Source: Amaurobius ferox (taxonomy: Eukaryota; Arthropoda; Arachnida; Araneae; Amaurobiidae). From it: DNA of 64,000 nt. The translations under genes and the position numbers were made by a program. This document shows positions 33,546 to 44,943 of this stretch, piece after piece (positions within the stretch are counted from its first letter, which is position 1; the number at the start of each line of letters is the position of its first letter). The notes beneath the pieces are model-generated. The model did not search any database. It worked only from the letters and a program-made list of their open reading frames with translations, and was not told the origin of the DNA. The stretch lies in NCBI GenBank assembly GCA_951213105.1, contig OX578149.1, positions 5,062,606 through 5,126,605 on the forward strand, in the 5' to 3' direction.

Positions 33546-34934
33546 CTTTCCTCTTCTATATTCCATCTCCCTTTCCCACATTGATGGATCGCAGCCACCT
33601 ATTTTTACTTCACAGACGGTAAAACACATCTGAAAATGATGGATCGGACAAAAATACGACGAATTATCGAACATGGAAAAAAAATAATAAAGGTATCGGG
33701 TTCAATTCACGCTCATCAATACTCGTTAATCTAACACATCCTTCATTTTCAGCCCAATTCGTCATTTCTCCCTTTTTATTCATTTTCAGGAATGGCTAAA
33801 ATAGTCTTAATTGAGTAACGAAATCTGGCAACCTACCGACATCCTTTACCTGAGCGCCGAGGGATAGCAGGGGCGGAATTTCATCAGCCACAGTTAAAGA
33901 TAAATAAATATTTTCTGAAAATGGAAATCACGTTGACATTTTTCGGATCGAACACGTCGCCTTTAGTGGGTGTTTCAGTCGCGGGTCAAGATGAATGGTT
34001 TGAGATACGTTGAAGACTGTATCTTCGAAACAAAACCGCCGTTTGGATGTAGAATATCGTAGTTTATACGAAATGACACGTGGGTGGTATTTCTCTGAAC
34101 ATATTGTTTTCTTTTATTTCCTGATCTAACTCTGAAGGCATTTTACGCTATATTCTCTCCCATGGGTTTTTCTTGAAGTAATATTATATATATATACACA
34201 GGATTATTAGGGAATTCCTGAAATACTTCAATAACTTTGTATGAAAAATCCATGAGTATAAGCGTGCACAATCCTTGAAGGGAAATTAATATAGCCGGGA
34301 TAACAAACTCGGCAATGAAGCGCAATAGACAAAAATGGTATAGATTCGTTGAATGTGTAGAATTTGATCCTAAAACTGTTACAGAAGACATTTATCGGAC
34401 ACAATAATTGTATTGTCGAATGATTGTCTTATTTGAGAGTGGTACAATCAACAAAACTTGCCTCAACATAAATATAACGTAAAGCCTGTATATAATGTTC
34501 TGCGTCAGAGAAAATGCATATTTGCATTTTAAAAAAAATAGGACCCCGTACTTTGACAAGCATTGCAGGCGTCACCGCAATAGAGGACATACTGATACAT
34601 TTTTTTGACAGATGTTTATGGCCTTCCGTGTTTCGTGCGTTCTGGGTGTGGATTCCTAATCATTAGACGTTTATCTAAAACTTTTCAATCGACTTCGACT
34701 ATCTTGCTGTCGACTTAGTTATCTCCACTTTTCAGTTCCCCGTCAGGGGCGTTGCAGTCCCTTTTATTCGATCGGGAACGGTTTATTTACTATAGATCAA
34801 TAGATAGAACTAACATGTACACTCATAGCCATTGGTCATTTCCTTACAAAGTACTGGGACATTCTAGTAAAATATATATATATATATATATACATATATA
34901 TGTACATATACACATACATTATATATATATATAC
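33546..34934. other. anonymous DNA containing repeat K3
   Basis: Repeat K3 lies at about 33745-33945 (TCTGGCAACC, AAAGATAAATAAATATT, GAAAATGGAATCACGTTGAC). The rest holds an AT-rich tract near 34870-34930 and no supported gene. The 82-codon minus-strand frame 34143-34391 has no recognisable domain. Confidence 0.45.
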
Positions 34935-35968
34935 TCACTTCCAAAAGTTAAGGCACGCAATGCAAATCTTAATTTTTCGAAACCGTATTTGAATTTGAGT
35001 GGCTGAAAATCGCTGCGAATGTAGATGGCAGTATGCAAATATCGTATGTTACAGCCAATCACGCATGACTGTCCGGATATATGCTAATTAGGCAGTCGTT
35101 GGAGACGCCAGCATTCTGAAGGATTTGAGGAAGTGCATTTAAATGCTGATACGAAGTGTTTATAACTTTTGTATGATTATTTATAATGATATTCGTGCTT
35201 CTATGGCTGAAAGAAGACGAATAACAGATAGTGCTCGCTGGCGTGCTATCGGACGCATTGAAGCAGGACAATCAAACAAAGATGTCGCTATTTTCTTTGG
35301 AGTTGATCATTCTGTAATTTCTTGATTATGGAAACAATTCCAAACAAGTCAAACAGTTGTCGGAAGACCCGTGTCCGGTCGTTAAAGGTTAACCACTCCC
35401 TCTGATGATCGGTACATTGCTATAGTAGTCAAGCGGAATCGACGAGCGACCTCCACAACTGCTACATCTTCGACTGCAGCAGCACTTGGTAAGACAATAT
35501 CTGCCAGTACCGTGCGCCGAAGGCTCCACGTGAAGGGACTGTACTCCCGAGTACCACGTTTTTGTATTCCACTAATCGTCCAAGCCAGGGGGCAAGCTTA
35601 AAGTGGTGTCGTCAACATGTCAATTGGACTGTCTCAGATTGGTGCAACGTCCTGTTCACGGACGAGCCCAGATTTGTCCTAGAATCAGATGATAAGCGTG
35701 TAAGGGTCTGGAGAGAAAGAGGCACAAGCAATCAGGCCAAGAACATCATCGAATATCACGCATTCAGAGGTGGCAGCGTCATGGTTTGGGCTGGCATTTC
35801 AATGGGATATCGCACACAGCTGCGCATCTTTAAAGGAAGTTCTATGACGGCTGCATGGTATCGGGATAAAGTCCTAGAACGTATTACGAGACTCTACGCT
35901 GCAGCAGTTGGTCCTGAGTTCCTTTTTATGGATGATAATGTCCGTCCCCATCAAGCTAACATCCTTGA
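34935..35968 (+). mobile_element. Tc1-like DNA transposon, 3' truncated
   Basis: The left side begins after an AT tract with CACTTCCAAAAGTTAAGGCA, placed about 270 bp before the transposase start, as expected for the inverted-repeat end of a Tc1 element inserted at TA. The matching right end (reverse complement) was not found downstream. The element breaks off inside the transposase at about 35968. Confidence 0.75.
35203..35968 (+). pseudogene. Tc1-like transposase, broken
   Basis: The relic reads MAERRRITDSARWRAIG then a helix-turn-helix (AGQSNKDVAIFFGVDHSVIS). Stops follow at 35323 (TGA, where an Arg codon is usual) and 35383 (TAA). A frameshift near 35580-35593, in a run of G residues, moves reading to the frame that continues LKWCRQHVNWTVSDW. 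The catalytic core shows the first Asp in LFTDEPRF and the second in FMDDNVRPH, the DDN-RPH signature of Tc1/mariner enzymes. The third acidic residue and the C-terminal part (about 80-100 residues) are missing because the sequence changes abruptly after ANILDG. The apparent start at 35562 is a TTG inside the gene and is not used. It cannot make active enzyme. Confidence 0.9.
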
Positions 35969-37182
35969 CGGTGTCATGTCGCAATTCTGCGCCATGAGCC
36001 TTTTCTTGTTTTTCTGTGAGAAAAACATCTTTCTTTCCTTCCGTGCCTGTGCTGTGTTTCGGTAAGCCTCGTTCGAATTGATTTTACGTTAAAATCTGAG
36101 TTTCGTCGAGAATTCGTTGGCTCGGCTAGGTTTTCTGTCTGGGCTGGGATGTGTGACGTATGTTCGGAAGAGATCGGCTGTTACCGGGGCGCGCTTGCCT
36201 GCCAATCAGGAAGCGGCGCGAGGAGAACTTTTCTGTGGGCCTCGAGAGACCCCAGGGATTGGAGCTGGAGTTTCCGACTGGTAAAGTCGCATCGTGAAAT
36301 TGTCTTAGATGAAGAAGACAAAGGGTTTTGGCCAAAATGGCTAAGGTGGCCGAAATGGGCATTTGTTTCGTATGAAACCGCCCTACTTTTCCGGAGCTGA
36401 TTGAAGAAGAACCTGGAAGATTTTCGACGTTCCTTTACAATTATTCTAAATTTATTCTTTTTATTCCAGGAAATCTATCCCGCGGACTTTTGATCCCATG
36501 GTATCTTTGAGATGAATTCTTGTCGTGGACGGCCTGGCAGCTAGCCATGTTAAGGAGAGATGACCAGTTATCCAAAATTTGGATTTTTACGTTCGGCATT
36601 CGGCCGTGTTTTCCTGTATGGAACATTTCTACACTTTGTTAAATTAATCGGAACACAGGTAAATTCTTTTATTCGGAACCAGACGTTCCGCTGCACCGCA
36701 GGCATAGAAAGATAATAATTGATTTATAATGGTTTACTCAGTTGAAAGTAAAATATTGTTGATTTAAGTTTATGATTTAAGAAATAACGTATTGATTTAA
36801 AAATAGATGTTGGTTGATAATTTTTCTGAACAGAGCATATATAATGAAATATGTGTTAATGATAAAGAAAGCTCTGAGTATTTTGAATTATAATTAAATA
36901 TATATATATTCATAAATTTGCAAGTCATTAAAATAAAAGGATTATTTGATTGATAAATGTGCCTGTTTTTTCCTTGCATTTTTTTCATGTTTTTACTCAC
37001 TGTATACCATTTAGGATATAATTCTCCTAAACTGGGAAAATCTTTAGAAATCGAACCTTGGGTATATTTTGGTGATGAAGTTAAGTATGATAATTACAAC
37101 TTCTTTTGTTTTGCTAAATTACGTTCACTGGTCTTGTGTGTAGCGGAATCGGTACATGCAGGTTGGTTCTGAAACCGCTACC
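35969..37182 (+). other. GC-richer block joined to the Tc1 relic, possible LTR
   Basis: It starts TGTCATGTCGCAATTCTGCG at the break in the transposase and reaches GAAACCGCTACCACA at 37182, followed by AATTGGTGCCTGTTCCC, which could be a primer site. TG...CA ends are consistent with an LTR of 1.2 kb. However, no second copy, gag or pol lies in the window, and the missing Tc1 part is not found on the far side. The part 36110-36400 is clearly richer in G and C than its surroundings. Possible splice signals (TTTATTCCAG at 36461-36470, ACACAGGTAAAT near 36654) are unproven. Confidence 0.3.
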
Positions 37183-38872
37183 ACAAATTGGTGCCTGTTC
37201 CCTTCCCAGAGTGTATCAGTGAGAAATGTTAATTTTTTATGAAGGAATGCAAGAAAATTTTTGTTTTGATTGTGTGCATAAGTATTGCAGTTTTGATTTG
37301 TCAAAGTAAGTGCAAAATTCTTTTATTGGTGCAAAATTATTTGAATTATAAATGGGCAGGAAATTGTTGTTTAAATGTCATAGAGTAAATATAAAGTGCA
37401 AAAAGCACAAAAGCCCATATGCACCTGAGTATTATTTGCTTATTGAATATTTGTTGCATATATATACATTCCTTGATTCATATATGTCACACATAAGCAT
37501 TTACAAAATTGTATATGATATATAAAAGTGATTTAAAATTTTCAAAAACACATACACTGAAAAGTAAATGCATAAATATTGCACACACACATTTTTTCTT
37601 ATCTGTTGTGCTGATGCAAACATTTAAAAAATCATTCCTTTTGACAAAATTCACATACAGAGGGTTTGTCACCTATGTTTTGAGAGTGGTGATTATTCGC
37701 CCCACATTAACTTGACTCGACACTGTATTATCAATACAAAATTCTTGTGGCAGTTTCACATACAGATGGCAATTTTAGTCGCCACAGTCATCAACGTCTT
37801 GGTCTAAACACAGTAAATCCGCATGCCAAATCCGCATGCGGGAATGATCAGCTTCATTTTGAAACACACTTCGCCTACTCGCGAAAATTGTATAGTCATC
37901 TATATGACTTTATCCAAGAGCTCGAAAATAAATTACTTTTTATCATAGAAAGTTTTAGAAATATATATAAACAATTACATTAGATTGTTCATTTTATCAA
38001 ATTTTTTTTTATATAATACACGATACACTAGTTTTAAGAATACGGTGATTAATTCTATGGATAAAGAAATCACAGTATATAAAGTGAAAGGGTTTATAGA
38101 TAGAAACGAGCTTTTTCCATAATGGGGGACAAAATAAGAGGACTCCAGCAAAAGCGGGAAGCCGTCTAAAAAAACTTTGCATGGACACTCAATTTAGCAT
38201 GTACGATATAATAAGTAAAGCATTGCGAACAAGGCTGAATAAAATACTGCAAGGCTGAATAAAATACAGCAAGCAAAAGGGTGTCAAACTTTCGCAAAGT
38301 ACGCATTTTTCTGATGTCCGATCACTCAGTTTCATTCCTCCTGGTTGTTTCATTGGATCTCTCTTGCTGTTTCATTTCATCTTCTTATCTTCTAGTCTGG
38401 AAACGCTATTCATTTAGTGTCGCGTGCTCACCTTTTCTGCCAGTAGACTCATTTCTACCGGATGTGGTTGATAGAATTCATGTGGGGAGGTCAAATGCTC
38501 GCGTTCGCTTGGGCTCGGTCCCGTAAAATATCGTTACACTAAACAAAGCAAATGTCAAAACAATTTCCATCGAATGGTGCAAGAGAAATAAAAGTTAGAT
38601 AGGGAAAAAATGTGCAGCCACGAGGGATTGCAGTACATCCTGGGAGAATAGTTGAAAGAAATAATTGTGTATGTTACTTCGCCACTAAGTAAATTCAAAA
38701 CAAATATAGATTGCAAGGTTTGTTAATGACCATTCCATGAGTACAAATATTATAATAAAAAAAAGGCAAAATTCCGATGAATTAGATTTCGTTTTGAAAC
38801 CTTGACCCATTGCAAATCTTGGCTGCGCCAAATAACAACACAAAATCGGAATAGCGCAATAATGACGGATAC
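37183..38872. other. anonymous DNA, no gene seen
   Basis: Small direct repeats only: AATCCGCATGC twice near 37818-37840 and AAGGCTGAATAAAATAC twice near 38231-38268. The frame 38281-38526 has no recognisable domain. Confidence 0.4.
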
Positions 38873-39168
38873 ATTCTTCTTCTTCGACCCAGACCGTCCA
38901 ACCTACCCGAAGGTGTAAGATATCCGTTTGGACGGCCGGGAAGCGCCCCACCCCCCATTTAGACCGGAACCCAGTAGGGGAGGCATCCACAGGGACCGTA
39001 CTCTTCTTTCCCTACCACTAACCTCTCGGAAGGATTTACGGATCTATATGTTTAACGGGATCGTATTCAGCGTGAACACAGCGACAGTTTGAGCAGTGGT
39101 AGGAATACAACTCAGGTTCTCCGAGTGCAATCTCTGTGCGCTAACCACTGGACTGTCGCGCTCCGAGC
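38873..39168 (-). mobile_element. SINE family E, copy E3
   Basis: Full-length on the minus strand: head with CCAGTGGTTAGCGCAC and a B-box region, body with GTAGGGAAAGAAGAG and CCGGCCGTCCAAACGG, tail GGTCGAAGAAGAAG. Confidence 0.8.
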
Positions 39169-40337
39169 ACTGAGGAATGAATTGTTACGCAATCAAACCC
39201 AGAATTATTGAATTTCTGCTACAGTTGAGTTTCTGCTACAGTTGAGGTTAAATTTCTGCTACAGTCTGCTACAGAACATGAATAGTATGCTACAGTTTAT
39301 CAAAAACTTTTTCGCGCGCATTAGGACGTGAACCTTTGACCCATTCCCATCTAAACACGCGCTCTATTCACCGAAATAGAGAAATAAGTCCTACGCGCAA
39401 CGAGATTGACAACGCCCCAAGTGTGCGTCAACGAAATCTAAAAACATTTACTTCATAATCACGTTTTTTTTTTATCGCCCTGCATAGTACAAAAATGTTC
39501 CGAAGCAGTGGAAGTGTTCAATACGTAATCACCGTCAATAGCAACAATGTCGAGAATCTAAAAAAAAAAGACACACACACTGTTTAGTGTTTAAAGTTTA
39601 GCGAACCTTTCTTAAAATATTTTGGGAGAAAAACGCCGATGTCGGCTGGATGACTTAAACAAGGGATATTTATTTTCTTTCTCATTTTTTTTCAACATCC
39701 TTGGCAAGCATTTTATATTAGCACTTTCATTTTTTTCTTCAGGAAATTTAAAAAAAAGACTTTTCACGGAGAATTTGGAGAAAGATTGAAAATGGCTACA
39801 AAATGAGGGCCATTCTACCGTGAAATGAGAAACTAAGACTTTTGTGGGGCACAGCTTGCTGCCGATGTTACTCGGCGCATACTGATAATCCATAAAAAAA
39901 AATCCTGTTATTATAAAAGTGGTAGAGTAAATTTTACAATTATAGAATATGCATATCAAAACAAATGTTAATACACCGCCCAATATTTGATATTTTAATG
40001 GCACAGCGAACGTTTTGACGCAGATCAAACACTTTGCCAGTCCCTGCATAAGACAAAAATGGGGGTCATCGCGAAGTCCACTTTTACAGCCATATGGCTG
40101 TAAAAGTGCTTGCTTCTTGGAGATATTGAAATAGCATTATTTTTATCAGCTAGGTTAGGGGACACCCTATATTTTTTAAAATCTATCAGAAATATCGTGT
40201 GCCGTTTTAAATACTTCACACGATCGTAACGGACTCCTTAAAAAAACAGAGCGTTTTCCCAACATGAAGTTTTTATCTTTAGAGCTCTTTCTGTAGCCAT
40301 TCTCTCGAAGAGTTGAGGGCGAGCAGTTTCTTTTGGA
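39169..40337. other. anonymous DNA with a perfect palindrome
   Basis: At 39213-39246 two perfect copies of the 17-bp TTTCTGCTACAGTTGAG occur, then partial ones. A 145-codon minus-strand frame (39612-40049) is long for this composition, but it starts next to a palindrome, has no recognisable domain, and its hydrophobic segment follows from T/A-rich DNA. I do not call it a gene. Confidence 0.4.
40079..40108. repeat. perfect 30-bp palindrome
   Basis: CACTTTTACAGCCAT followed by its exact reverse complement ATGGCTGTAAAAGTG, with no spacer. Pairing stops at once outside the 30 bases. Confidence 0.95.
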
Positions 40338-40700
40338 GGGGTAGGACAGCCCAGTGGTTAGCGCATGAGGATTGCCGATTCCCGCCTCTGCCCAAACTAT
40401 CCCGTGTTCACTCTGAGTACAGACACGTTAAATATTTGGGTCCGCAAGTCCTTTCAAGAAGTGGGTGGTAGGGGAAGGAGGGTACGCTTCCTGTAGAAGC
40501 CGCCCTCCTTGGGTTTCGATTCAAATTGGGTCAATTGCATGGTACTTCTCGATCATTCAAACAGATACCTTACACCTTCGAGTAGGTCAGACATGTATGG
40601 GTTGGAGAAGAAGAAAAAGTTTATTTTGTACCGGCTGTCCGAACACATACCTTATACCGTCGGGTAGGTCGAACTGTCTGGGTCGAAAGTTTATTTTGTA
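40338..40700 (+). mobile_element. SINE family E, copy E4, with extra tail
   Basis: Head GGACAGCCCAGTGGTTAGCG and GCCGATTCCCGCC. Body with CACGTTAAATATTTGGG, GGTGGTAGGGGAAGGAGG and CCTTGGGTTTCGATTC. Tail GGAGAAGAAGAAAAAG at 40600-40618. A second partial tail unit (GTCCGAACACATACC, GTCGGGTAGGTCGAAC) follows to about 40700. Confidence 0.8.
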
Positions 40701-41488
40701 GACAGTTTATCATGAGTTAAAATGATCGACCTGTAACAGACCTTTACCTGCAACAGATCTAGTTTTCTTTAAAATGCTTTTTTTATCTCGTGAAAGTTAA
40801 ATTGTTAGAGGTTTGGAGCGTTGAAGACCCAGGCCGACCGGCTCGTCAACAGGGACATGAGCAACCGATTAGCCGGCCGAGAGGTTTGGAGCGTAGGTAC
40901 GAATTTCTTTCGAAACGCTTTAAGGACACTCTCATAAGCATGACCAGAGAAATCGGGCGCCAAAATAAAAATGCTTTTACTCTATGAAGACGCCCTGTTC
41001 TTCGACGGACAAACAGGAGGACTGTCTGTATTGTCTGACGTATTACAAACAGTAGACGATGTTTGGGATTCATTTTTGTGGGAATATGAGTGGCACTCGA
41101 TTGTAAAAGTTTTCATTTCAATTTTTCTGTCCTTTATAATAAAATTGCCAGACCTCTTGATTACCCTGTATAAACAGTAAGAATAAGCCTCTTTCGTCAA
41201 TTTAAATGACTAAGCCTCATCACAAATAGTTAAGTTATTGTGACTTAAAAATAGAGGCGCTGCTTACTCAAAAGCAATAAAAATTAAACGAAATCACCAA
41301 AAAGATATCAGGTTGCAAAAAAGAAAAATAATAATAATAATGTCTAAAAAGTAACTACATATTTGAGACTACGGAATTAAGTAGCAATAAATCACAAATA
41401 GAGGAAACAAATGAAATAGAGGAAACAAAAGAATGAAATAAATAGAATAGAAAAGTAATAACTAGAATGGATACGCGTTAATTTTAAT
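40701..41488. other. anonymous DNA, no gene seen
   Basis: Several 65-75 codon frames overlap on both strands at 40790-41200, which is typical of non-coding DNA. None has a recognisable domain. AATAGAGGAAACAAA is repeated in tandem near 41397-41428. Confidence 0.4.
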
Positions 41489-41654
41489 AAACTTTTAAAT
41501 TAAAGACGTTAAATTTAAGTGGCGATCGCCACTGATGAAGGGCATGGGGTTGCCCCCGAAAGCGCTTTGAGTTTGTAAATTTATGTACGTCGAAGAAGGA
41601 GTTTTATTAAATGACTTTTTAAATTTATTTTGGTTGTCTTTAATTTAAAAGTTT
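41489..41654 (+). other. hammerhead-like stem-loop flanked by a 19-bp inverted repeat
   Basis: AAACTTTTAAATTAAAGAC (41489-41507) is the exact reverse complement of 41636-41654. Between them are a 14-base palindrome GTGGCGATCGCCAC (41519-41532), CTGATGA (41532-41538), a stem GGGCA...TGCCC and CGAAAGC (41557-41563). CTGANGA plus GAAA around a closed stem is the conserved core of hammerhead ribozymes, known from Penelope-like retroelements. An extra A after CTGATGA and the lack of a good third helix argue against activity. No Penelope reverse transcriptase was found nearby. Confidence 0.4.
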
Positions 41655-42321
41655 ACTGAAATGTAATTTATTTTATAAAACGCTAAAAGTGCTTTCCCAG
41701 GCATGTTTCGCTCTTCTGTAGAAATCAAAGCTTCTTGCAGATTTTATTCGCTATTGTTTAAAAAATCCTTATAATGGAGATTTTACAAACCGCTGTTGGC
41801 AACTCTCGGCGGTGCAGCATCGATCAAAAGTGTACATCAAGTAACGGGTCGACCCTTAAAGCCGCCATTTCAGATAAATCTTACAGCCGATGCCGTTTTA
41901 ACGATTTCTCCTGCTGGCCATTTTCTTATTTATATAAAATATTTCTGAGAATTGCATTTATCAGAGTTATTACTGGAGTGAAGTTTTTCGCAATTAATTT
42001 CTGGATAATAAGAGCACGAGTACGCTTCTGTACATAAAATTTTTTGCCCATAGAAACACATAATGTGAATAGGGCGAGACATTTCCTGTTCGAAAACTAT
42101 TTACTTATTCATTAGGCTTGTTTTTCCAATCTATTTCGAAGACAATGAAAGATACATAAGACAGCACACCCGTACCAACATAGACAAGAAAGAGCCTGCC
42201 TTGGTTGATACGGGTGCTCTGTCTCATTGATTCCGGTTAAGAAGGCCTTCTTTTACTTTCGAAATCGGTTGACTCTATATTATGTTGTCTTAAGAGGTTT
42301 TTATTTTACAGATCCATTTTA
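41655..42321. other. anonymous DNA with repeat L1
   Basis: Repeat L1 (about 41773-41870) has AACCGCTGTTGGCAAC, AGCATCGATCAAAAGTG and CGACCCTTAAAGC, matching L2 near 45480-45575. The 87-codon frame 41774-42037 starts in L1 and has no recognisable domain. Confidence 0.45.
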
Positions 42322-42590
42322 ACGGAGCGGGATAGCTCAGTAGTGAAGGCACAGGAATGGTACTTGCTCGATTCCCGGCTCTGCCCAAACTATATCCGTA
42401 TTGTGGAGTACTGGTACGTTCAATCTGTGGGTCTTTAAGTCTTTTAGAAAGGTTGTAGCAGGGGGAGGAGGTTACGGTTCCTGTGGATTTCACCTCCACT
42501 GGGTTACGGTCTAAATGGGGTAGCGCCGCCCTGGCCGTTCAAATGACTTTTGGGTAGGTCGGACGGTCTGGGTAGAAAGAAAGAAAAAAG
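42322..42590 (+). mobile_element. SINE family E, copy E5
   Basis: Head GGGATAGCTCAGTAGTGAAG (A box) and GCTCGATTCCCGGC (B box). Body with GTACGTTCAATCTGTGGG and CCTCCACTGGGTTACGG. Tail GGTAGAAAGAAAGAAAAAAG. Confidence 0.85.
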
Positions 42591-43320
42591 TATTTATTCT
42601 GACAGTAATAAAACATTCTCAAGTACGGCTTATCTTAATGTAATCGCAGTGATTTTATGCGTTGCCATTAAAAACTATTTTAGCTAAAACAATTTTAGCT
42701 AAAACAAGTTTTCAATGAAAGCTATTTATTCTTTTACTTTTCAATTTTTCGACTTTCAAGGGATATTTAAAAAAAAAAAGAAAATATTTCAATTTTCCCC
42801 AATTATATAAACTAGTGAGGCCCACGGTCATTCTTCCCGTAAGTCATTTACAAATCGGGTTTACTCATGGGATGCCTTACTATAATAAAAGACAGCACTT
42901 AATCACGACCACCCAACAAATGGAGGTATTGCAATGTCAACTAGAAATGAATCCAATGTTCGGCTTCGCTTTTAGTATCTGAGGTCACTCGACGGAGAGC
43001 TCAAGAATACCGTTCTTTACATGGAGTTAGGGGAAAGGAGATAAAACTCCTCTGGAAGAAACGCTTGAAAATACCATAATGCTTTGCGAATTATATCCCC
43101 CAGGAGGAGTATAATTAACCAATATTATTTCACAGTAAATTCAAAGATAAAACAATTTTGAATATTCTATATTGCTTCAGTTCTAATTGGCAGTGTGTTC
43201 ATTTTTACAAAATGGACAGTTTAAATGAATTCGCCCTACAAATGCACACAATATAGGACTACTTATCTTGTCCCAGAATGATTGGCTCAAACTATATGGC
43301 CGTTTTCTTAATATAGAGTT
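42591..43320. other. anonymous DNA, no gene seen
   Basis: ACTATTTTAGCTAAAACAA with a second TTTTAGCTAAAACAA beside it (about 42673-42709) is a small tandem repeat of a palindrome. No gene is supported before the RT relic. Confidence 0.4.
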
Positions 43321-43640
43321 TTACTTCCTTACTTTTACCTCCATGGTACTCCCTTTAATATTTATATTGACGATCTAATTAGAGTTTTAAAATCCATAAA
43401 TAATATAAAATGCCCGATTTTTACAGATGGCCAGGTCACTTGGACACAAAGCATCTAAAATAAATGCTGAGGTTTCTATAGAAAGGACACTAAATGAACC
43501 ACGTGAGGTATCGTTAGGCTGGTGTAGGGATAAGACTGTTAATCTAGCAACGACGGCCGCACATTCTCCTTGACTCGACAGAGAATTTATCCGGAACTAC
43601 ATGATATAAATGCTCCTCAGAAAATGTTTATTATCTGTTT
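43321..43640 (+). pseudogene. non-LTR (LINE) reverse transcriptase fragment, heavily decayed
   Basis: In one frame (43345-43458) it reads GTPFNIYIDDLIRVLKSINN then IKCPIFTDGQVTWTQSI, which follows the RT pattern P-LFNIYI-DL, spacing, then Y/F-A-D-D at the catalytic site. Here that site is FTDG, so an essential Asp is lost. A stop at 43456 and frameshifts follow. In another frame near 43517 comes GWCRDKTVNLATTAAHS, like the WC...M.VN..KT block downstream of YADD. From about 43564 FSLTRQRIYPELHD fits the following FTL...R.IYP.L stretch of Jockey-type elements. No full domain, endonuclease or ORF1 remains. The family assignment rests on the order of these blocks. Confidence 0.7.
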
Positions 43641-44148
43641 GGTAATACACTCATTTGGAGGGTGTGCATGCAATTTATATCAGAACAGGTTAAAAAAGAT
43701 TCAATATTTTGAACCGGTTTGCGGGTCCTATATGGGAAAATCCCCATCCAACCGTTAAAGTCCACTACTACACTTTTGTGTCGCCCCACCTAATGTACTA
43801 CGTAAAAAATCTTGCTAGCATTTCAAGTTTTTAAGATGTAAGCGTTAGAAACTTGAAAAACGGAACATTTTCAAACTTCTTCAACTCGACAAAACTATTA
43901 CCCCGGAAACTATGAGATATTTTTTTTAAAATTATATTTTTAAAAAATGAATTTTTGATGTATATTTTTGCAGTTTACTTTTTATATCTATATTTTATAG
44001 TTTCGGAGATATTTCGAGTGACAATAAGAAAAAACACAAATACTTTTTACGTATAAAAATGTTAGAAATATGAAAATATCGATTTTTTTTTTATATTTTC
44101 ATAATCTAGACATTATTTCTGATAAAATAAGAAACATTATATACCTTT
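43641..44148. other. anonymous DNA after the LINE relic
   Basis: A short frame continues from the RT relic but has no recognised blocks. The stretch 43800-44140 is very A/T-rich with no feature. Confidence 0.4.
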
Positions 44149-44943
44149 CAACTTTCCCTGCCATACATGGTAAAGTATAGGGAAAGTATTGGAATCCTAC
44201 CGAAAAGCGCAACTCGAGTTTTCGACGGATCGACACGTTTTGGGACCTCTACTATTATTAGCCTGACATCTGTGTGTTTATGTGTCTGTCTGTGCAATGT
44301 ATGTATCCACTCAAACTCAAACGAATGGACTCAATTTTATAAAATTGGATAGGAGAGTCACTTGTGGCTGATCCTGATGCTGATTCGTTTTCGGTACGAT
44401 TCGGGATAAATGAGCCCGTCTATTTTTGCAAAATGGCCCGCAAAAATGGCCTGCATTCACTCTAGCTGAAAAACGAATAGATCCAATTTCACAAAATTGG
44501 GTAAATAAATCACTTGGGGGTCGTTATCCAGGTGCTGATTCGATTTTGGTACGATTCGGAAAAAAAAATAACCTGCATTTTTTTTCCAAAAGGTCCGCAA
44601 AAATCCTCAAAATCTAAAATAAAAAACTACGTTTGTTCAAATATATCCATTAAATGCTTGTTTTATACGTCATTTTTATCAGTAAAAAAAAAAATCAGAC
44701 CCATCCCATGACACTAGGACTAGCCGGTTCTCGGGATATTTTAGTTGTTTTACATTTTCGCTACGCCACTTTTGAAGACAAGTCCACTTACCAAATGAGA
44801 ACGAAAATTGAATTAAAAGTGCACATTCAGCGTCATTTTAAATACTGATTGTGGGCCATTAAACTGAATTTAATGAATTATGGAATAAATAAGAGAACGT
44901 GAATATGAGTTTGCTGGGAAAGTCATGTGCTTCTCGCATCAGA
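44149..44943 (-). mobile_element. family A element, copy A6
   Basis: Minus strand: it starts TCTGATGCGAGAAGCACATG with ACTTTCCCAGCAAAC after it, and ends with the hairpin CTATACTTTACCATGTATG and GGCAGGGAAAGT. Two sub-repeats carry GCACCTGG or GCATCAGG variants. The CTGT-rich tract near 44280-44300 and the CGTCGAAAACTCGAG box are present. Confidence 0.85.

Noticed and set aside
35562..36065. Transposase start at 35562
   Set aside because: It is a TTG within the gene, downstream of the frameshift. The natural start is ATG at 35203, and the last 30 codons are outside the transposon.
39612..40049. 145-codon minus-strand frame as a membrane protein gene
   Set aside because: No recognisable domain, residue use follows T/A-rich DNA, and there is no splice or promoter context. 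Without a homologue it is not supportable.
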